Source: Phlebiopsis flavidoalba
Taxonomy: Eukaryota; Basidiomycota; Agaricomycetes; Polyporales; Phanerochaetaceae
Direction: 5' to 3'
NCBI GenBank assembly: GCA_035772785.1
Contig: JAOCPU010000061.1
Coordinates: 1 to 64,000 of the forward strand
Length of the DNA: 64,000 bases
The position numbers and the translations under genes were made by a program. A model generated the notes under the pieces. The model was not told the origin of the DNA. It did not search any database and worked only from the letters and a program-made list of their open reading frames with translations. This document shows positions 26,330 to 37,538 of this stretch, in pieces (within the stretch, counting starts at the first letter, position 1; each line of letters begins with the position of its first letter).

Positions 26330-28250
26330 CATCCCGGCGAACGTTTGGAGGCTGCAGATCGGTCCGCTTCAGGGTATTTCATATACTCCGTCTCGTATAG
26401 CGGTGAGGGAGAGTGACGAGCCCAGCGTCGACCAAAGCTTGAGCGAGCGCAGTCTTCTGGCGGGGCGAGTTCCGTGCACACGATGATGAAATAGTCGACC
26501 TGAGATGAGGGGGCAAATCCTCGGTGTCGAGATATGCGGCGTCGGCATAGGCCTTCTGTAACGGCGCAATGATTTCTTCTTCTTTTCGTCACTACCGAGA
26601 GAAGGTGAGCGAGCCATCACTCTTGGCCGAGGATTGACTCACGCGAATGGATCCAACAGGTTGAATATCCCCGAGAATATCTTTTCTGCCGCTTTGCGGT
26701 CAACGCGTCCCGTCATAGCTTTTTTGAACCCTTCAGCAAATTCACCGCAGTGGGATACCAGGCGTAGCCAAAAAAATGCATAGCTGATTGTGGTTGAGCG
26801 TATCGTTTGCCTTGAGCCTAGTTCTATTAGTCTCGCTTGGAAGAAGACGTAGGCAAGACGCTTACCAGTAAACGTCTGCGACGGTACACGCGACCGATTC
26901 CGCCAGCCCCGAATACCTTGTGGGCGTTGCACTCGTAAGGTGTGTTGTAAGATATGTCAGCAACGCCGGGAGGGCGTTTCGTCCCCATGCTTTGGTGATG
27001 AAGGAACTCGGGCGACGCTCGAAGCGAGCTATGGATATCAAGTTAAGCGGGTCGACAAGATCTGCTGCAGACGACGACGACCAAAACCAGGAAGGACAGG
27101 GGTTTTGGTTCTCGGGTATACGTTTGATGTTCTGCCATTTCCATGGCCGGAGGGCAATGCGCGAACCTGTCTGATTGGTTTGGCGAATAAGATTTCCCGG
27201 GGCTGTACTGCCGTCCGCTGCAGATGCGAGAGACTGCCCGGGACCATCTGTTGTGATTTCCTCCTCTGCACCTCCTTGAGGATATTCCTTTGAACAATTG
27301 CCCGTAATTATTAGGGCCACAACGTTGATCAGAGGTATGGGTATTCCTGCCACCCGCGACAGCGGGGAGGGGGAAAAGTAAGGTAGGCTGTTCATAATGA
27401 ACGCATGCTGGTGAGAGAAGTGGTTGTAGGAGTTGCCAGACGGCCGACCAGTGAGCTCGTTGGTGGACGTAGGCTGAGGATAAATCAATTGCAAAAAGCC
27501 AAAAGGGGTGGAGTCGACCTCGCTGTGTGCTCCTCGATGAGAGGTGATTTGCATTTCCAGACGCGTCTTTTGCGCGATGATTTTGTGCTGCAAACTTGGG
27601 GAAAGACTCCAAAATGGGGCACATATTGCTCGAGGAAGACATTTAACAGTTGAAGACGCTCCAGGGTGAACGCATCGACGTGAGATTGAGGCCGGGATAG
27701 TTTTCAGTATAGGGGAAAGTCTGTGTGGGATTGGAAAGGTGATTGGTAGGAAAGAACATCGTCTTTATAGTCGTACGCCCTGCTGATATAGCAGAAGAGA
27801 TAAGCCCGAGATTCAATACTTTCCCCGAAACCTACGACCCCCTCTGGAAACGCGTGAAGGCACAAGGCAATAACGCGATCCAAGTCCGTACCCGTTTCCG
27901 CGGCTTCATGTATGATGCTCTCGATGCGCTGTGACCGGTCTCTAGCCGTTTGATCATTTATATCCAAGAGATCGGACCATCGATCGTAGCGAGGTACCCT
28001 GTGTATGTGGCTCCACGCGCCCGCAGTCATCATGTCCTTGGTCGGGCCGTCAAGAGACGGGTGTTGACAACCGCAGAAGACGAGAAGCTCTAGTACGGTG
28101 GACTTCGAAGAGTCAACGTTTTTGCCTTCCACCGAAAGGTACAGGCCTTCAGACTCCCGCGATGTAGCTGCCCATGGCTTCGGGACCTAGTCCCCTATGC
28201 TAAAATCGTTTCAGAAAAACTGGTTTTCAGTTCAAGAGGTGCACTCACTA
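26330..28250 (-). CDS. Unrecognised multi-exon gene
   Basis: I do not recognise the product. Coding-like blocks in minus-strand order are TVLELLVFCGCQHPSLDG (about 28100), RIESIIHEAAETGTDLDRVI (about 27930), EGVVGFGESIESRAYLF, GFLQLIYPQPTSTNEL (about 27490), INVVALIITGNCSKEYPQGG (about 27310), AWGRNALPALLTYLTTHL (about 26990), then GEFAEGFKKAMTGRV and KAAEKIFSGIFNLLDPFA. The last is followed by a consensus donor (GTGAGT at about 26640) and the next exon, IIAPLQKAYADAAYLDTEDL (about 26560). The alternation of frames fits short introns plus frameshifts. The helical, moderately hydrophobic character suggests a globular intracellular protein. The 5' end is a guess. Confidence 0.45.
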
Positions 28251-29485
28251 GAGGCTCCAGATACGACATAAAAGCTTTGAGAGAAACAGGTGTTGATTCA
28301 CTTGTGACTGAATCAGGGCGCGGACAATGTCCACGGTCTCTCCCTGATTCCACCTATCCAAGATACATCATTCCCACGCGTTGCTACATTCTCCTGTATC
28401 CGGCACATTATCGGTCCTAGTACGCGCTGTCAATTTTCGTAGGGGTAAAGGCTGGTACAGTACCCGTATACATACTCTGAAGTCGCGATTTGGATTATTC
28501 TGACAAGTCTTGACTCACGAGCTTCTGCGTTGTTGGGTTGAGACGGCATAGGTGTGTGCAATCTAGCAAAGATACCAATGAATAAACAGCGAATAAGAGG
28601 CTACGTGATATTGAAGGGCGTACGGAAAGTTCGATGGCTCGTCAATATTAACGGTCTTTCAGAGCGGACGGTCTGCAGTAGAGGAAGTCTGTGCGGTGCG
28701 AGTGCAGCCTTATAACAATCTGTGCATGACCCTGAGAGCTGCGGACGGACGTAATAAGCGCACGCGCCTTCGTCACTGACTTGGGGTCTTCTCCGTAGAT
28801 AACGGATCAATAAGGGCCTCTAGTGCGCGCAACGAGGGAGTCATTTGGGAGAAGGCATCGGTCCGAGAGCGCCACCAAAGGACGGTGACAAGGCATTTAT
28901 GCTGAGCAACTCCCGCCTCTGATGTGCAGACGCGAAAAAAAGTCAGCGTTCACAAACCCCGCTATGCAGCAGAATGGATGGACTCTATCCTCTGCGCTTG
29001 TGTTCGAGGCCGCGAGTATACTTCAAGGAAGCATTCTAATAACGAACGTACAGTTGTACAAGTCGCGCGACCGTGATGGCTGGCGTCGGGACACGGTGTT
29101 CACTTCCAATGGGAGGTTTCACCGGTGTAGTCGATGGTTCTTAATAGGCTAAGTATCTGTGAATTGCTGCCAAGCCTGAACAAACTTATCAACTTTTGCT
29201 GCGTGCCCCTGCTGACTGTTTTTGGTGTCATATTTTGAAAAGAAAGAGACATCGACGCATAGCAACACGCTCGCAAGTGGTGGCTGGTGAACCCACGATC
29301 GAAGCACGAATGAGTATATTCAAAAAGTATCCGGTCGTAGCAAGTACTCACAAGCTGCTACCGAGCCGGGGAGATTCAGTGGAGGGATGCGGGGCTAATG
29401 AAGCGATTTTGGCGGTCATGCAACCATGCAAGGCACTTTGTCCCTTGACACTGGCAACAATAATGCGACTTTGTGGCCGTACCAC
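28251..29485. other. Intergenic; no supported gene
   Basis: Short frames on both strands without recognisable motifs, ending at the left terminal repeat of the mini-element at 29488. Confidence 0.35.
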
Positions 29486-29487
29486 TA

Positions 29488-29750
29488 GGGCTGTTCAATT
29501 CTAAACCTCTCCGCCGTTGCTACATGTGTTGCTATGCTGGAGCTGCGGGAAAATACCGGTAAAACGCGCAAAAAAACGAGCCCGCCCTCGATGGCGGCTG
29601 ATGGCGGGGGGCCCGACGCCCCTCGTCGTCCAATCAGGAGCGTTGTACATGGTGGAATATCGAGATTGATGCAGGATCATCGTCTCTCCCGTCTACTCGG
29701 TAAAGCCCGGTGCTTGCAGAGGGAGGAGGGCTTTTAGAATTGAACAGCCC
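29488..29750. mobile_element. TIR mini-element (MITE), 263 bp
   Basis: A perfect inverted repeat, GGGCTGTTCAATTCTAAA, sits at 29488-29505 and, reversed, at 29733-29750. Each end is bordered by TA (29486-29487 and 29751-29752), which would be a TA target duplication, or the TA may be part of a 20-bp TIR. The interior is GC-rich and non-coding. Size, TIRs and lack of coding sequence fit a non-autonomous DNA transposon; the superfamily is not certain. Confidence 0.75.
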
Positions 29751-29752
29751 TA

Positions 29753-30100
29753 CTCCGTACCAGAGGTGACACGAAAATAGACGAAAATAGGCGCCTCGCC
29801 AGACGCGCGAGGCCACGTGGTGAGCCCAGAGCTTTGTCACGGCTTGTCACGGACACGACGTGATATTCGTTCTGCTCACTTGGGGTCGTCGGCTGTGCGC
29901 AGCGCGACACCGATTCCCCGACTCTAATCTAAAATCAATAGCACAGATTTATATCAGTGGAAGAAATATATACTACTGTACAATCTCAATCTAAATGGCT
30001 GTCACACAATGTCACAAGGTGCCCCGAATTGTCGTTTGCCACAGATGCCGCCGCTGTGTGACGGGCGCCTTTGCATGCGGGGTGCCCGCTGTGTGAGGTT
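29753..30100. other. Spacer between mini-element and tandem repeat
   Basis: No gene seen. It contains short direct repeats such as CGAAAATAG twice near 29772-29790 and GGCTTGTCACGG-like words near 29835-29850. Confidence 0.35.
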
Positions 30101-30301
30101 CGTAGCAGTCACGGATTTGTGATACACACAGCGCACTCCTCGCCGAGCTGCGCTCGGCTCGTGTGTGCGCCGTGTGCCCTCCGTGAGTTCTCGCCGAGGT
30201 GCGCGCCGTCTCGTAGCAGTCACGGATTAGTGATAGTACACACAGCGCACTCCTCGCCGAGCTGCGCTCGGCTCGTGTGTGCGCCGTGTGCCCTGCGTGA
30301 C
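30101..30301. repeat. Two-copy 111-bp tandem repeat with internal hairpin
   Basis: The unit starts CGTAGCAGTCACGGATT at 30101 and again at 30212. The second copy is slightly truncated. Each copy contains GCCGAGCTGCGCTCGGC, a near-perfect palindrome able to form a hairpin, followed by CTCGTGTGTGCGCCGTGTGC. No coding role is apparent. It may be an internal repeat of the element whose Helitron-like end lies at 31348. Confidence 0.85.
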
Positions 30302-30417
30302 AACAAACCATGCAACCCCAAATCCCAATATATATATTCTGTGACCTTAACCCTTTGTTCAGGTGGTACACACCAGGTAGTCTGCTCAACTTAAGTTCCG
30401 GTGGTTTAGCGTCACCC

Positions 30418-30498
30418 CCAAATAGCCTTTTAAGGAAGCTCGGCTATAAAATGCACAAATAGCCCTTTTAAGGAAGCTCATCGGCCATAAAAAATGCA
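30418..30498. repeat. Two-copy tandem repeat of about 40 bp
   Basis: Two adjacent copies of a segment reading CAAATAGCC-TTTTAAGGAAGC followed by a CGGC-CATAAAA-ATGCA stretch. The copies differ by small indels. Confidence 0.75.
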
Positions 30499-31173
30499 AA
30501 CGTAATCATGATGACTCACCATCTTACTTATATAAAGTAGTTGCAGCCCGAAATGGCCGAGATAAAGGCGCAACGCGATTGGCTAGACAAAGGGCACAAG
30601 GTGTAAAGCTGATTGGCCGTGCAACGCTTCATCAACCTGAGCCATCAACGGCGAACGCTCGGGCATCACACACCGCGCGCCCGTGGCCCGTGCCATTCGA
30701 AGATGCCATGCAACTGTGCATTCCGCCCATGTAGTATACACCGTAGAAGTGCCCATACGATGTATGCGTTATATGAACGAGGTGTGGTATCTACCTGGAA
30801 GTTTAAGCAGACACCTGCCGTTGACCTGGGACCCGTCACTGTAACCGACAGCACCCTGATGCTGATGTCATGAGAGTGTGCCGGGCGCGATGCAAAGCTC
30901 AGAGCGCACTCAGCGTGCAATGTCTTGGACACAACACAGAGAGACCCGCCAGATGCGACACATGGCAATAACATCACAGGCGCGCAAGACTTGGGTCACT
31001 TACAATACTTAAAAGACAAAGTTCTATTGCCCAGATTCCACTGGCAGGAGCCGCACACAAAACTCCCAATGACTGAAGTGACCCAGTGCATAAGATTAGA
31101 AATCTACCTATTATTCTACATAGAAGATACCTATACACTAAGGAATATGTACAACTGTAAACAAATGCAAGGG
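30499..31173. other. Non-coding sequence inside the repeat-rich block
   Basis: No supported gene. If the Helitron-like end at 31348 is real, this is probably element interior. A 5' TC terminus could not be assigned. Confidence 0.35.
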
Positions 31174-31215
31174 GGCTGCGGGAGCCGCCGGTCGGGGACC
31201 GGCGGCGTAGCAGCC
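31174..31215. repeat. Strong nested hairpin
   Basis: A perfect 10-bp stem, GCCGCCGGTC / GACCGGCGGC (31184-31193 and 31197-31206), has a 3-nt loop. It is enclosed by a second stem, GGCTGC / GCAGCC (31174-31179 and 31210-31215). It lies 107 bp upstream of the Helitron-like terminal hairpin. Confidence 0.8.
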
Positions 31216-31321
31216 AAGATTTGTCAATGATCAACACAGTTCGTGCTAACTGCGGCTCACACTGTATCAAAAAAAGGCGCGTTTACATTTTGTTATGTGG
31301 TCCATTGTCTAACTGTTCAAA

Positions 31322-31348
31322 CCCGTGCGTAGCACGGGCAAGTGCTAG
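31322..31348 (+). mobile_element. Helitron-like 3' terminus
   Basis: A 7-bp stem, CCCGTGC / GCACGGG, with GTA loop (31322-31338) is followed six bases later by CTAG (31345-31348) and then T. A subterminal hairpin followed by CTRR and insertion before T is the known 3' end signature of Helitrons. The 5' end and any Rep/helicase were not found in the window, so this is a non-autonomous or truncated copy lying to the left of 31348. Confidence 0.65.
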
Positions 31349-32081
31349 TAACTGTATAGTTCAGTAGCTAAACAGTGTCGTCTGTTGACATTTTTCCAGT
31401 GAGTGCACTCCTTCCTTTCACCCCACTTCATCCTGCAGACACTGTGAGCAAGCTATCACCATGTCCACTTTTCTCAATGCACATTTCTCTAGGTTTACTC
31501 TGTGTAGAGATCTTGACATCTCATTCAAGTCCACTTTTGCCCTGCACAGCTACACACCACCTAAACCTCAAAATGCTTGGGGTATATGTCTTGCTGTTTA
31601 TCTCCTCCCCCCACTTGAACTGTATAAAACGAATGACAGACTGTAAATAATCCGCTCGAGCACTTAGCGCCAGGCTGCGTCGTGCGACTCTGAACTCAGG
31701 CGAATGCGACCACGTGTGATTGTTTGTTCATATTAATTGATGGGGATTTTTCAGGAAATTTCATAAGGTCACGTGTAGACCATGGAGAAGCTGTCAACCG
31801 ATTCCAAGGGGAATCGGAACTCGGAGTCACTCCGCACCCTCATGTTAAATATGGCCACCTATCGCCGCCAATCGTGCGATTATCGTGTGTATGGAAATAC
31901 TTGATGACGAGCGAGGAATCCTAGGGAGACCTTTCCTTCACATACCGTGACGCCCCCTGCAGCGGTTCAGAGAAGTTGACCATCGACCGCACCTCGCTCT
32001 TTGTTCCAGGGCCTCATCCGTAACACACGCTCACTGGCGTAAAGCATGCCTCGACGACTGTCGTTTTATCTCAATAATCAG
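31349..32081. other. Intergenic; no supported gene
   Basis: No gene recognised. It contains the second copy of the CCGATTCC / GGAATCGG hairpin at 31798-31817 and presumably the upstream region of the first F-box gene. Confidence 0.35.
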
Positions 32082-34330
32082 ATGAAAGTGATTCCCTTCG
32101 AGTATCCGCCCGGTCATAATCACTTCGACGTTGGCGCCTCTCGAGTCCCTTCCGGACGAACTGCTACTACTCGTTTTTACGCTCTTGGAGATTTTTGAGA
32201 TTGTGAGGCTGGGAACGAGTAAGCGCATTACACTCCCATATGCGCGCGGACATGTAACATGAACCTTTTCTAGGTCTCTTCTCCCGTCGGATACAGGGGG
32301 TTATCCGTGGATCTATTTTGCTACAGCACACCATCGAGTGCTACCTCGGGAACATCAATAACGAGAGAGTCGGTGACACTGACTTGCAAACCCGAGTAGG
32401 TGCTATCAAGAGGTGGCGCAAGGCCTGGACAGACCCTATGTGGCAAGGCAGATTGCGTTTTGACGGACCCTCTCACACCCCTACATGGCACATCCCGCGC
32501 ACCGTCGTTGCAATCGACGGCTCGACGTTTGCCCAGGCAATCAACCAAACCCCAGATGGTTTTTTCTTTTCTACGGCTCTGTTCTGTGCGAAGAGGTCAA
32601 TGCCAGGAGAAAGAGATGGACCGTTCAGGTCCCACTCACCGATTGGTCCGAGTGCTATACGTTTGACTATGCACAGGATCTTTGCTTGCTGGATTGATCT
32701 ACTGTTGAGAGTGCCGCGTCGTCTTTGCGAACAACACGGGGGCCAAATTTGTAATGCCAGTCAGGAAGGCGGGCAAGAGCTAATTGGATCAGCTTCTCTC
32801 ATGCACTACCGGAATGCCGCATTATGCCGTCTCGTCCTCAACTATATCGTCTAGCGGCCAACAACCACTGAAGGAAAAAACAGAATCGGCCAGGTGTTAA
32901 ACTCCGCATCCAGCGTTTACGGTGGTTTTTTGGGAATTTTTGCTGGGATTGTTGGAGACGATCTGTGCCATGGCGAGCTGTGGCTATTGGACTGGAAGAC
33001 GGGACAGATTCTCATGGTTGCGGATGGTCATTGCATTTCATGTCGACTGAATGCGATCTCGATCAATAGAAGATATACCATGAAGACGACCCTGATGATC
33101 CTCAGGTATATCTGCATTCATTTGCGTTCCTCGACGAGGCCCACTTACTCGTCCTCCTCCGTCTGGGAGAGTGCATGCCCATACTCTCAATAATACCCAT
33201 CGGTACTACCATATATGCCCTCCACTAGGAGGTCCATCATCGCTGTATACTATTCAGCCCCCCTGCTGTACCTCCCTGAATTTCAACTTGGAACGACCTT
33301 CAATCGTTTTGTCACCCTCGAATGTAATCCTACGAAGGCCTATCACGCTCAAGACGAAATCTTCACCCAAAAGAGCACAGATACTATCGTTTCTCCTCCA
33401 ATATTTCAACGAGTGCGAACATCCAGACGAAGGGGAACTCCCTGCACCTCAGCTCATCTTTGACCTACTCATCCCTGGCAGGTACTCATCTCCCTCCTGG
33501 ATCGTTTATCATCTTCAGACTTGGGTCGCGACATTTTCGAATGGCCGCACTGGTTTCAAGATGGACACAAGATTGAAATGACGCGTGGACGTTGGATACT
33601 AAAGACTTCGTAGTTTGCGGTGCGCGTTACGTAACTTTGTTCAAGCGCCAATGTAGGCGGTAGCGGCGTGGGAAACCTTCCGAAGGAAGTCTGTATCTAT
33701 GATTTTTGGAACCTATCATGGTCCTAGCAGAACATCAACTCCGAGAGACCGGGAGACGGCGTCGAGACGACGCCGTCAGTCAGATCCTTCAAGATTCGAA
33801 GAAGAGCCCGGAGTGCCATTTCGAGAGATCAAGACAGGGGTGGTGGTCAGGCCGCAGGATACTAGTGTATGGGAAACCGTTCATGCCGTAGGAGATGGAG
33901 TCATAGTGTTGCGATCTCACAATGCCTCTAAGGGGCCATATGCCTTTTTTAGGCGAGTATTTGAGACGTTTTATGTTTCCCTCCAGCTCATCCCCCCGCT
34001 TCACTTCAGCACTAGTGTGGAGGTTTTACACGATATAAACTTGGTTGCGGTTTGGGTGTTTGTGAAGCCAATGGAGTTGGTCGTAGCTCCAACTCGAAAC
34101 GTGAAGGGAATGTGCATCATACTAGGATTAACCTTCAGTAAGATACTATGTATGTATTCGCCCATCCGGCTAAGCCTCAGATATTACACCTCAAGGAACG
34201 GATCACACAACGCTGTCGTCAACATCTACCTCACACTGTCTCGGACTCAACAATGTAATCAATGTGATGTACTATTAGCCCGTAGTCACGAAATGGGATG
34301 GTCACTTCTAAATGCGCTTCTTCTCTCATG
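32082..34330 (+). CDS. F-box protein, paralogue 1 (frameshifted in this sequence)
   Basis: Probable substrate receptor for an SCF ubiquitin ligase. After an ATG at 32082 the F-box motif reads SLPDELLLLVFTLLEIFEIV (32146 on) and RLGTSKR, then an intron. The next exon (32320 on) has HTIECYLGNINNERVGDT and a Trp-rich block, RVGAIKRWRKAWTDP, typical of the large Agaricomycete F-box family. FAGIVGDDLCHGELWLLDW (about 32940) and FAFLDEAHLLV (about 33125) match that family's beta-propeller-like C-terminal half. Several frame changes occur, so the end is approximate. About 9 kb downstream lies a paralogue with the same order of motifs. The ligand is unknown. Confidence 0.75.
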
Positions 34331-34893
34331 ACGAACGTTTCCATAATGTCAACTTTGGCCCAAATACTTTACGTTGCATTCTTTACGCGACATGGGTCCG
34401 TGACACCACGTTCCGCCAACCCGCGGCCGGGGGAGTCAAGACGCGAAGTCGGACTTGTTTCAAATCCTACTTACACTTACACGTCTACGTACTCTCCGAA
34501 GAGCTTAGACTAAAAGCTTACAGGCCTCAGGCCTCCTGTCCTACGTAACTTCCTATCTTCAACGGTAGTGTGACCCGCATGCTGTAAGAAAGCCTGTACG
34601 ACCCGAATGTCCTCTGGAAACCTTTCTGGCATAGACCGCGACACTCGCCATAGTGACTTGGCCACCCACGGTGTGATATAGAGACGTACACGATTTGATT
34701 GCGATCCGCAAAAGGCATTGTATAGGATAGTCGACGAAACTGAGTCCTCGACATACACTTCTCATGTCTTTCGTAATCCAGGAGTACCACAAAGCGAGAC
34801 GTTCAGGAACCCAATAAATGCCCAATACAACTATCGCGTTTCCAAGATTAAGTAATGCGCACACGGAAGTTGCGTAAAAAGTGAAACTCTCCA
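34331..34893. other. 3' region between F-box paralogue 1 and the RING gene
   Basis: Convergent intergenic stretch. A plus-strand frame to 34513 could be the true tail of the F-box gene, but no motif shows this. Confidence 0.35.
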
Positions 34894-36830
34894 TTATTGC
34901 CACCAGCCATCCTCGGGGAACGATCCCCAATCCGAGTCTAGTGCTGACGTATTCGTCGGACCATTCGATCTGTTTCCATTATTCCCACCAGTGCTCGCTG
35001 TGGTACCAGGGGTAGACGCAGTGGTCGTAGCAGCTGGAGGATTGGTGGTAGTCGACGAGCTGGGTCCGGCCATCGACTGAGGCGCGTTCACACGTGGCGC
35101 CTGGGCACCCGTACCCGACGTTCCCTGAGCTGTCGAGCTGCGACTTCTCCCTCCATTTTGGGTCTGGCGGCCTTGAGTCGGAATGATGTTTTGTGGTGGA
35201 AACACGCCATCGCGAAACCTGAACCTGGGCTGACTAACGGTACCCGCTCGGGGTATTCTAGGCCTGTCAGCTGTCGAGCGCGTCCATGAGCGGGTCGGTT
35301 CGGGCTCAACGGGGGTACGGCACATGGGACACGTGCGAGCCGTTGCGAGCCACCGTTGGAGGCAAGGTGCGTGAAACCAATGAGAACATGTGGGAAGGCG
35401 AAGAAAACGGGTTCAGTTTGTTGGTACTAAGGGAAAAAGAAAGAAAAAGTCAGACACTTTGATCGGTCGATGTATATGACAACTTACATCCTCAAAGCAT
35501 ATCGGGCACCGCTCATCAGAACTGCCAGGTGTGGCCCACTCTCCGTACGGTGCCAAGAGGCAGGCTGTCTATGACCGCTTGGGACGTTCCGCGCATGTTG
35601 TATCCACCCTCATCCCTCAGCGCCCGGAGAATCTCCCTGTATCGTGGGTCAAATTCCTACGCATGACGTCAAAGATGGCACAACGGAAGCAGATCGAAGC
35701 GCGACTCACGTAGCCCTGGTCGCGCCAGCGCTGTAGGGTGCCCCAGGTGGCGAGCAGCAACTTCATCCGTACTCGACCTTTCCCGCGTTGTGTGGCGCGG
35801 TCGGCCTAACGAGAACCCCGGAGGTTCCATGAGCGACATCACGGGACCCGTCGCCATATCGTCATCATACGAGTACGAGAACGCTAGAGGCAAACTGCCT
35901 CGGGTCCCTCCTTCGCGGGTTTTGTGGGTCTAATGACCGAAAAAAAAAGCGGCCGTACTAGGGGCCATTGCCAACGCCCGCCGAATTCTGTCTGCGCTTG
36001 CGAGCTGTTCGGGCGTGATCCAGGGCTGTGTAGAAGTTCCGTCCCGAGCACCAGCCGGGCGGGATGAGGGCTGCCAGTTGGACCGGATTGGGGCGGCGCA
36101 GTGGCACGGATTGTCGTAGCGGTATCGCTCGAGGTAGTCGATGTCCCCGCCACCCTTGGGCGTGGGGCCACTCGGGCGTACGGGGTTGGACTGAGCTTGC
36201 GGAGCGCGGGGCCCGCTGTCCCGGCGGTTGTGTCAACTCGTCCCCTTCCCTCACGACGACGTTGGTGGGCCACCGTGCGCGCCAGCGCCGCGCGGAAAGG
36301 ACCGTCGTGGTACGCGTTCAAATTTATCTCGCGTCGTGAAAGAGAAGGCGGAAGTAGAGGGTCGGATTCGACGCGGGTGCGTTCACGACTCTGACTTTGC
36401 CCGGAAGTATTTCCGGTGGTAGCAGCTGAGTTCGCGTTCGTATTGGCGGTGCCGCTCCTCTCGCGTGTAATGCTGTTGATGGCCGCAGCGACCTCGGTAT
36501 GGGTTGTAAAAAAAAACAGAAGGAGTCCCTTCATTGGCCCAAGAGGTGCCTTCAAAAATTTATGTAAAAGTCGGGTTGCGTAGTTCTCCCTATGCAGATG
36601 ATCAGCAAGCACAAAAGAATGCGACATCGGGATGCACGTACGGGGATTATCGAGACCGCTCAAAGGGACTGTTCGATACCCCTGTGTAGTAGCACCGGTC
36701 GCGCCCATTCTGCCGCCACCGACGTGCAGCCGCGTGTCTAAGGATGTTGGCCTCGGTGTTGGGATCGAACATGCTCTGTGAAATAGACTCGATGCCAAGC
36801 GCCGTATGACCCATACCATTCTCTGCATCC
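34894..36830 (-). CDS. RING-H2 E3 ubiquitin-protein ligase
   Basis: The RING-H2 domain is split by an intron (about 35430-35490): SDERCPICFED in one exon, then LPTCSHWFHAPCLQRWLATA and RTCPMCRTPV in the next. The spacing gives C-x2-C ... C-x1-H-x2-H-x2-C ... C-x2-C, the RING-H2 pattern that binds two zinc ions and an E2. Before the RING is a conserved-looking stretch, FDPRYREILRALRDEGGYNM, with SQAVIDSLP. After it comes a long Thr/Ser/Asn-rich disordered tail ending DWGSFPEDGWWQ. Upstream the frame 35884-36828 holds a Thr/Ser/Pro-rich segment with INLNAYHDGPFRAALARTVA that is probably the N-terminal half of the same protein, but the join is not proven. A frame change lies between the SLP block and the RING. 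The fold resembles RNF115/126-type ligases in layout only. Confidence 0.8.
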
Positions 36831-37535
36831 GTGCTATCGGTCGGCCAGCCCAAAAGCCATCACCTCACCGCCGCAGCTGGCTCTCGAGCTCGCGCCTCGA
36901 AGGCGCTCCCTGTCCCACTGGCTTTGGTCGTTCGGCATACCCGAGATCCATGATCGCATGTCAATGTCGTGCATGTCCAGGGCATCGGAGGGGCGGTGCG
37001 CCCTGCGAAGCGGCATTATGCTGGGAAAGCTGCGACCCTCTGCTATTGAAAAGCGACGAACTGAGATCCCTGACAACTGAAGAATGAGGAGTGAGCATTG
37101 GTGTTTCTGGGGTGTCAAGACGACGTACCACGGGAGGCGCCAAGAGGGTATGCCGAAGCCCATATAGGCTCTGCATTGGCACGCGTGTTTCCCTGGACCA
37201 GCCCGATGCCAAGAACGACGGCGCATTCCTCGAGAATAGACCAGGGGTGCGTCCGGGAACTAAAATGTTGTCTTTAGTCAACATACACTGTCAATCGATG
37301 TTCACACCCACCATACGAGAGGGGCACTGCGGAATTGCCAGGAGCGGAGTTGGCTATCGCGCGACAGACTGCGGTATTTCCACGCCTACAAGTGACCAGA
37401 CCATATCAGCAAACAAACTGCAATACATAGGTCCACACGCACCCAACGACGCAAGCAGAGCCGCGGTTAGCTGAGCATTCCGTGCGTTTATTGCTTCGAC
37501 AGATATAACCGTGAGTCGTGTGCACAATTTGCCGT
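36831..37535 (-). other. Uncertain coding stretch
   Basis: Minus-strand frames at 36834-37284 have protein-like composition (SQWDRERLRGASSRASCGGE, HSSVVRDLSSSLFNSRG), and a third frame has MGHTALGIESISQSMFDPNT. They may be further 5' exons of the RING gene or part of another gene. I see no motif that decides. Confidence 0.3.
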
Positions 37536-37538
37536 ATA

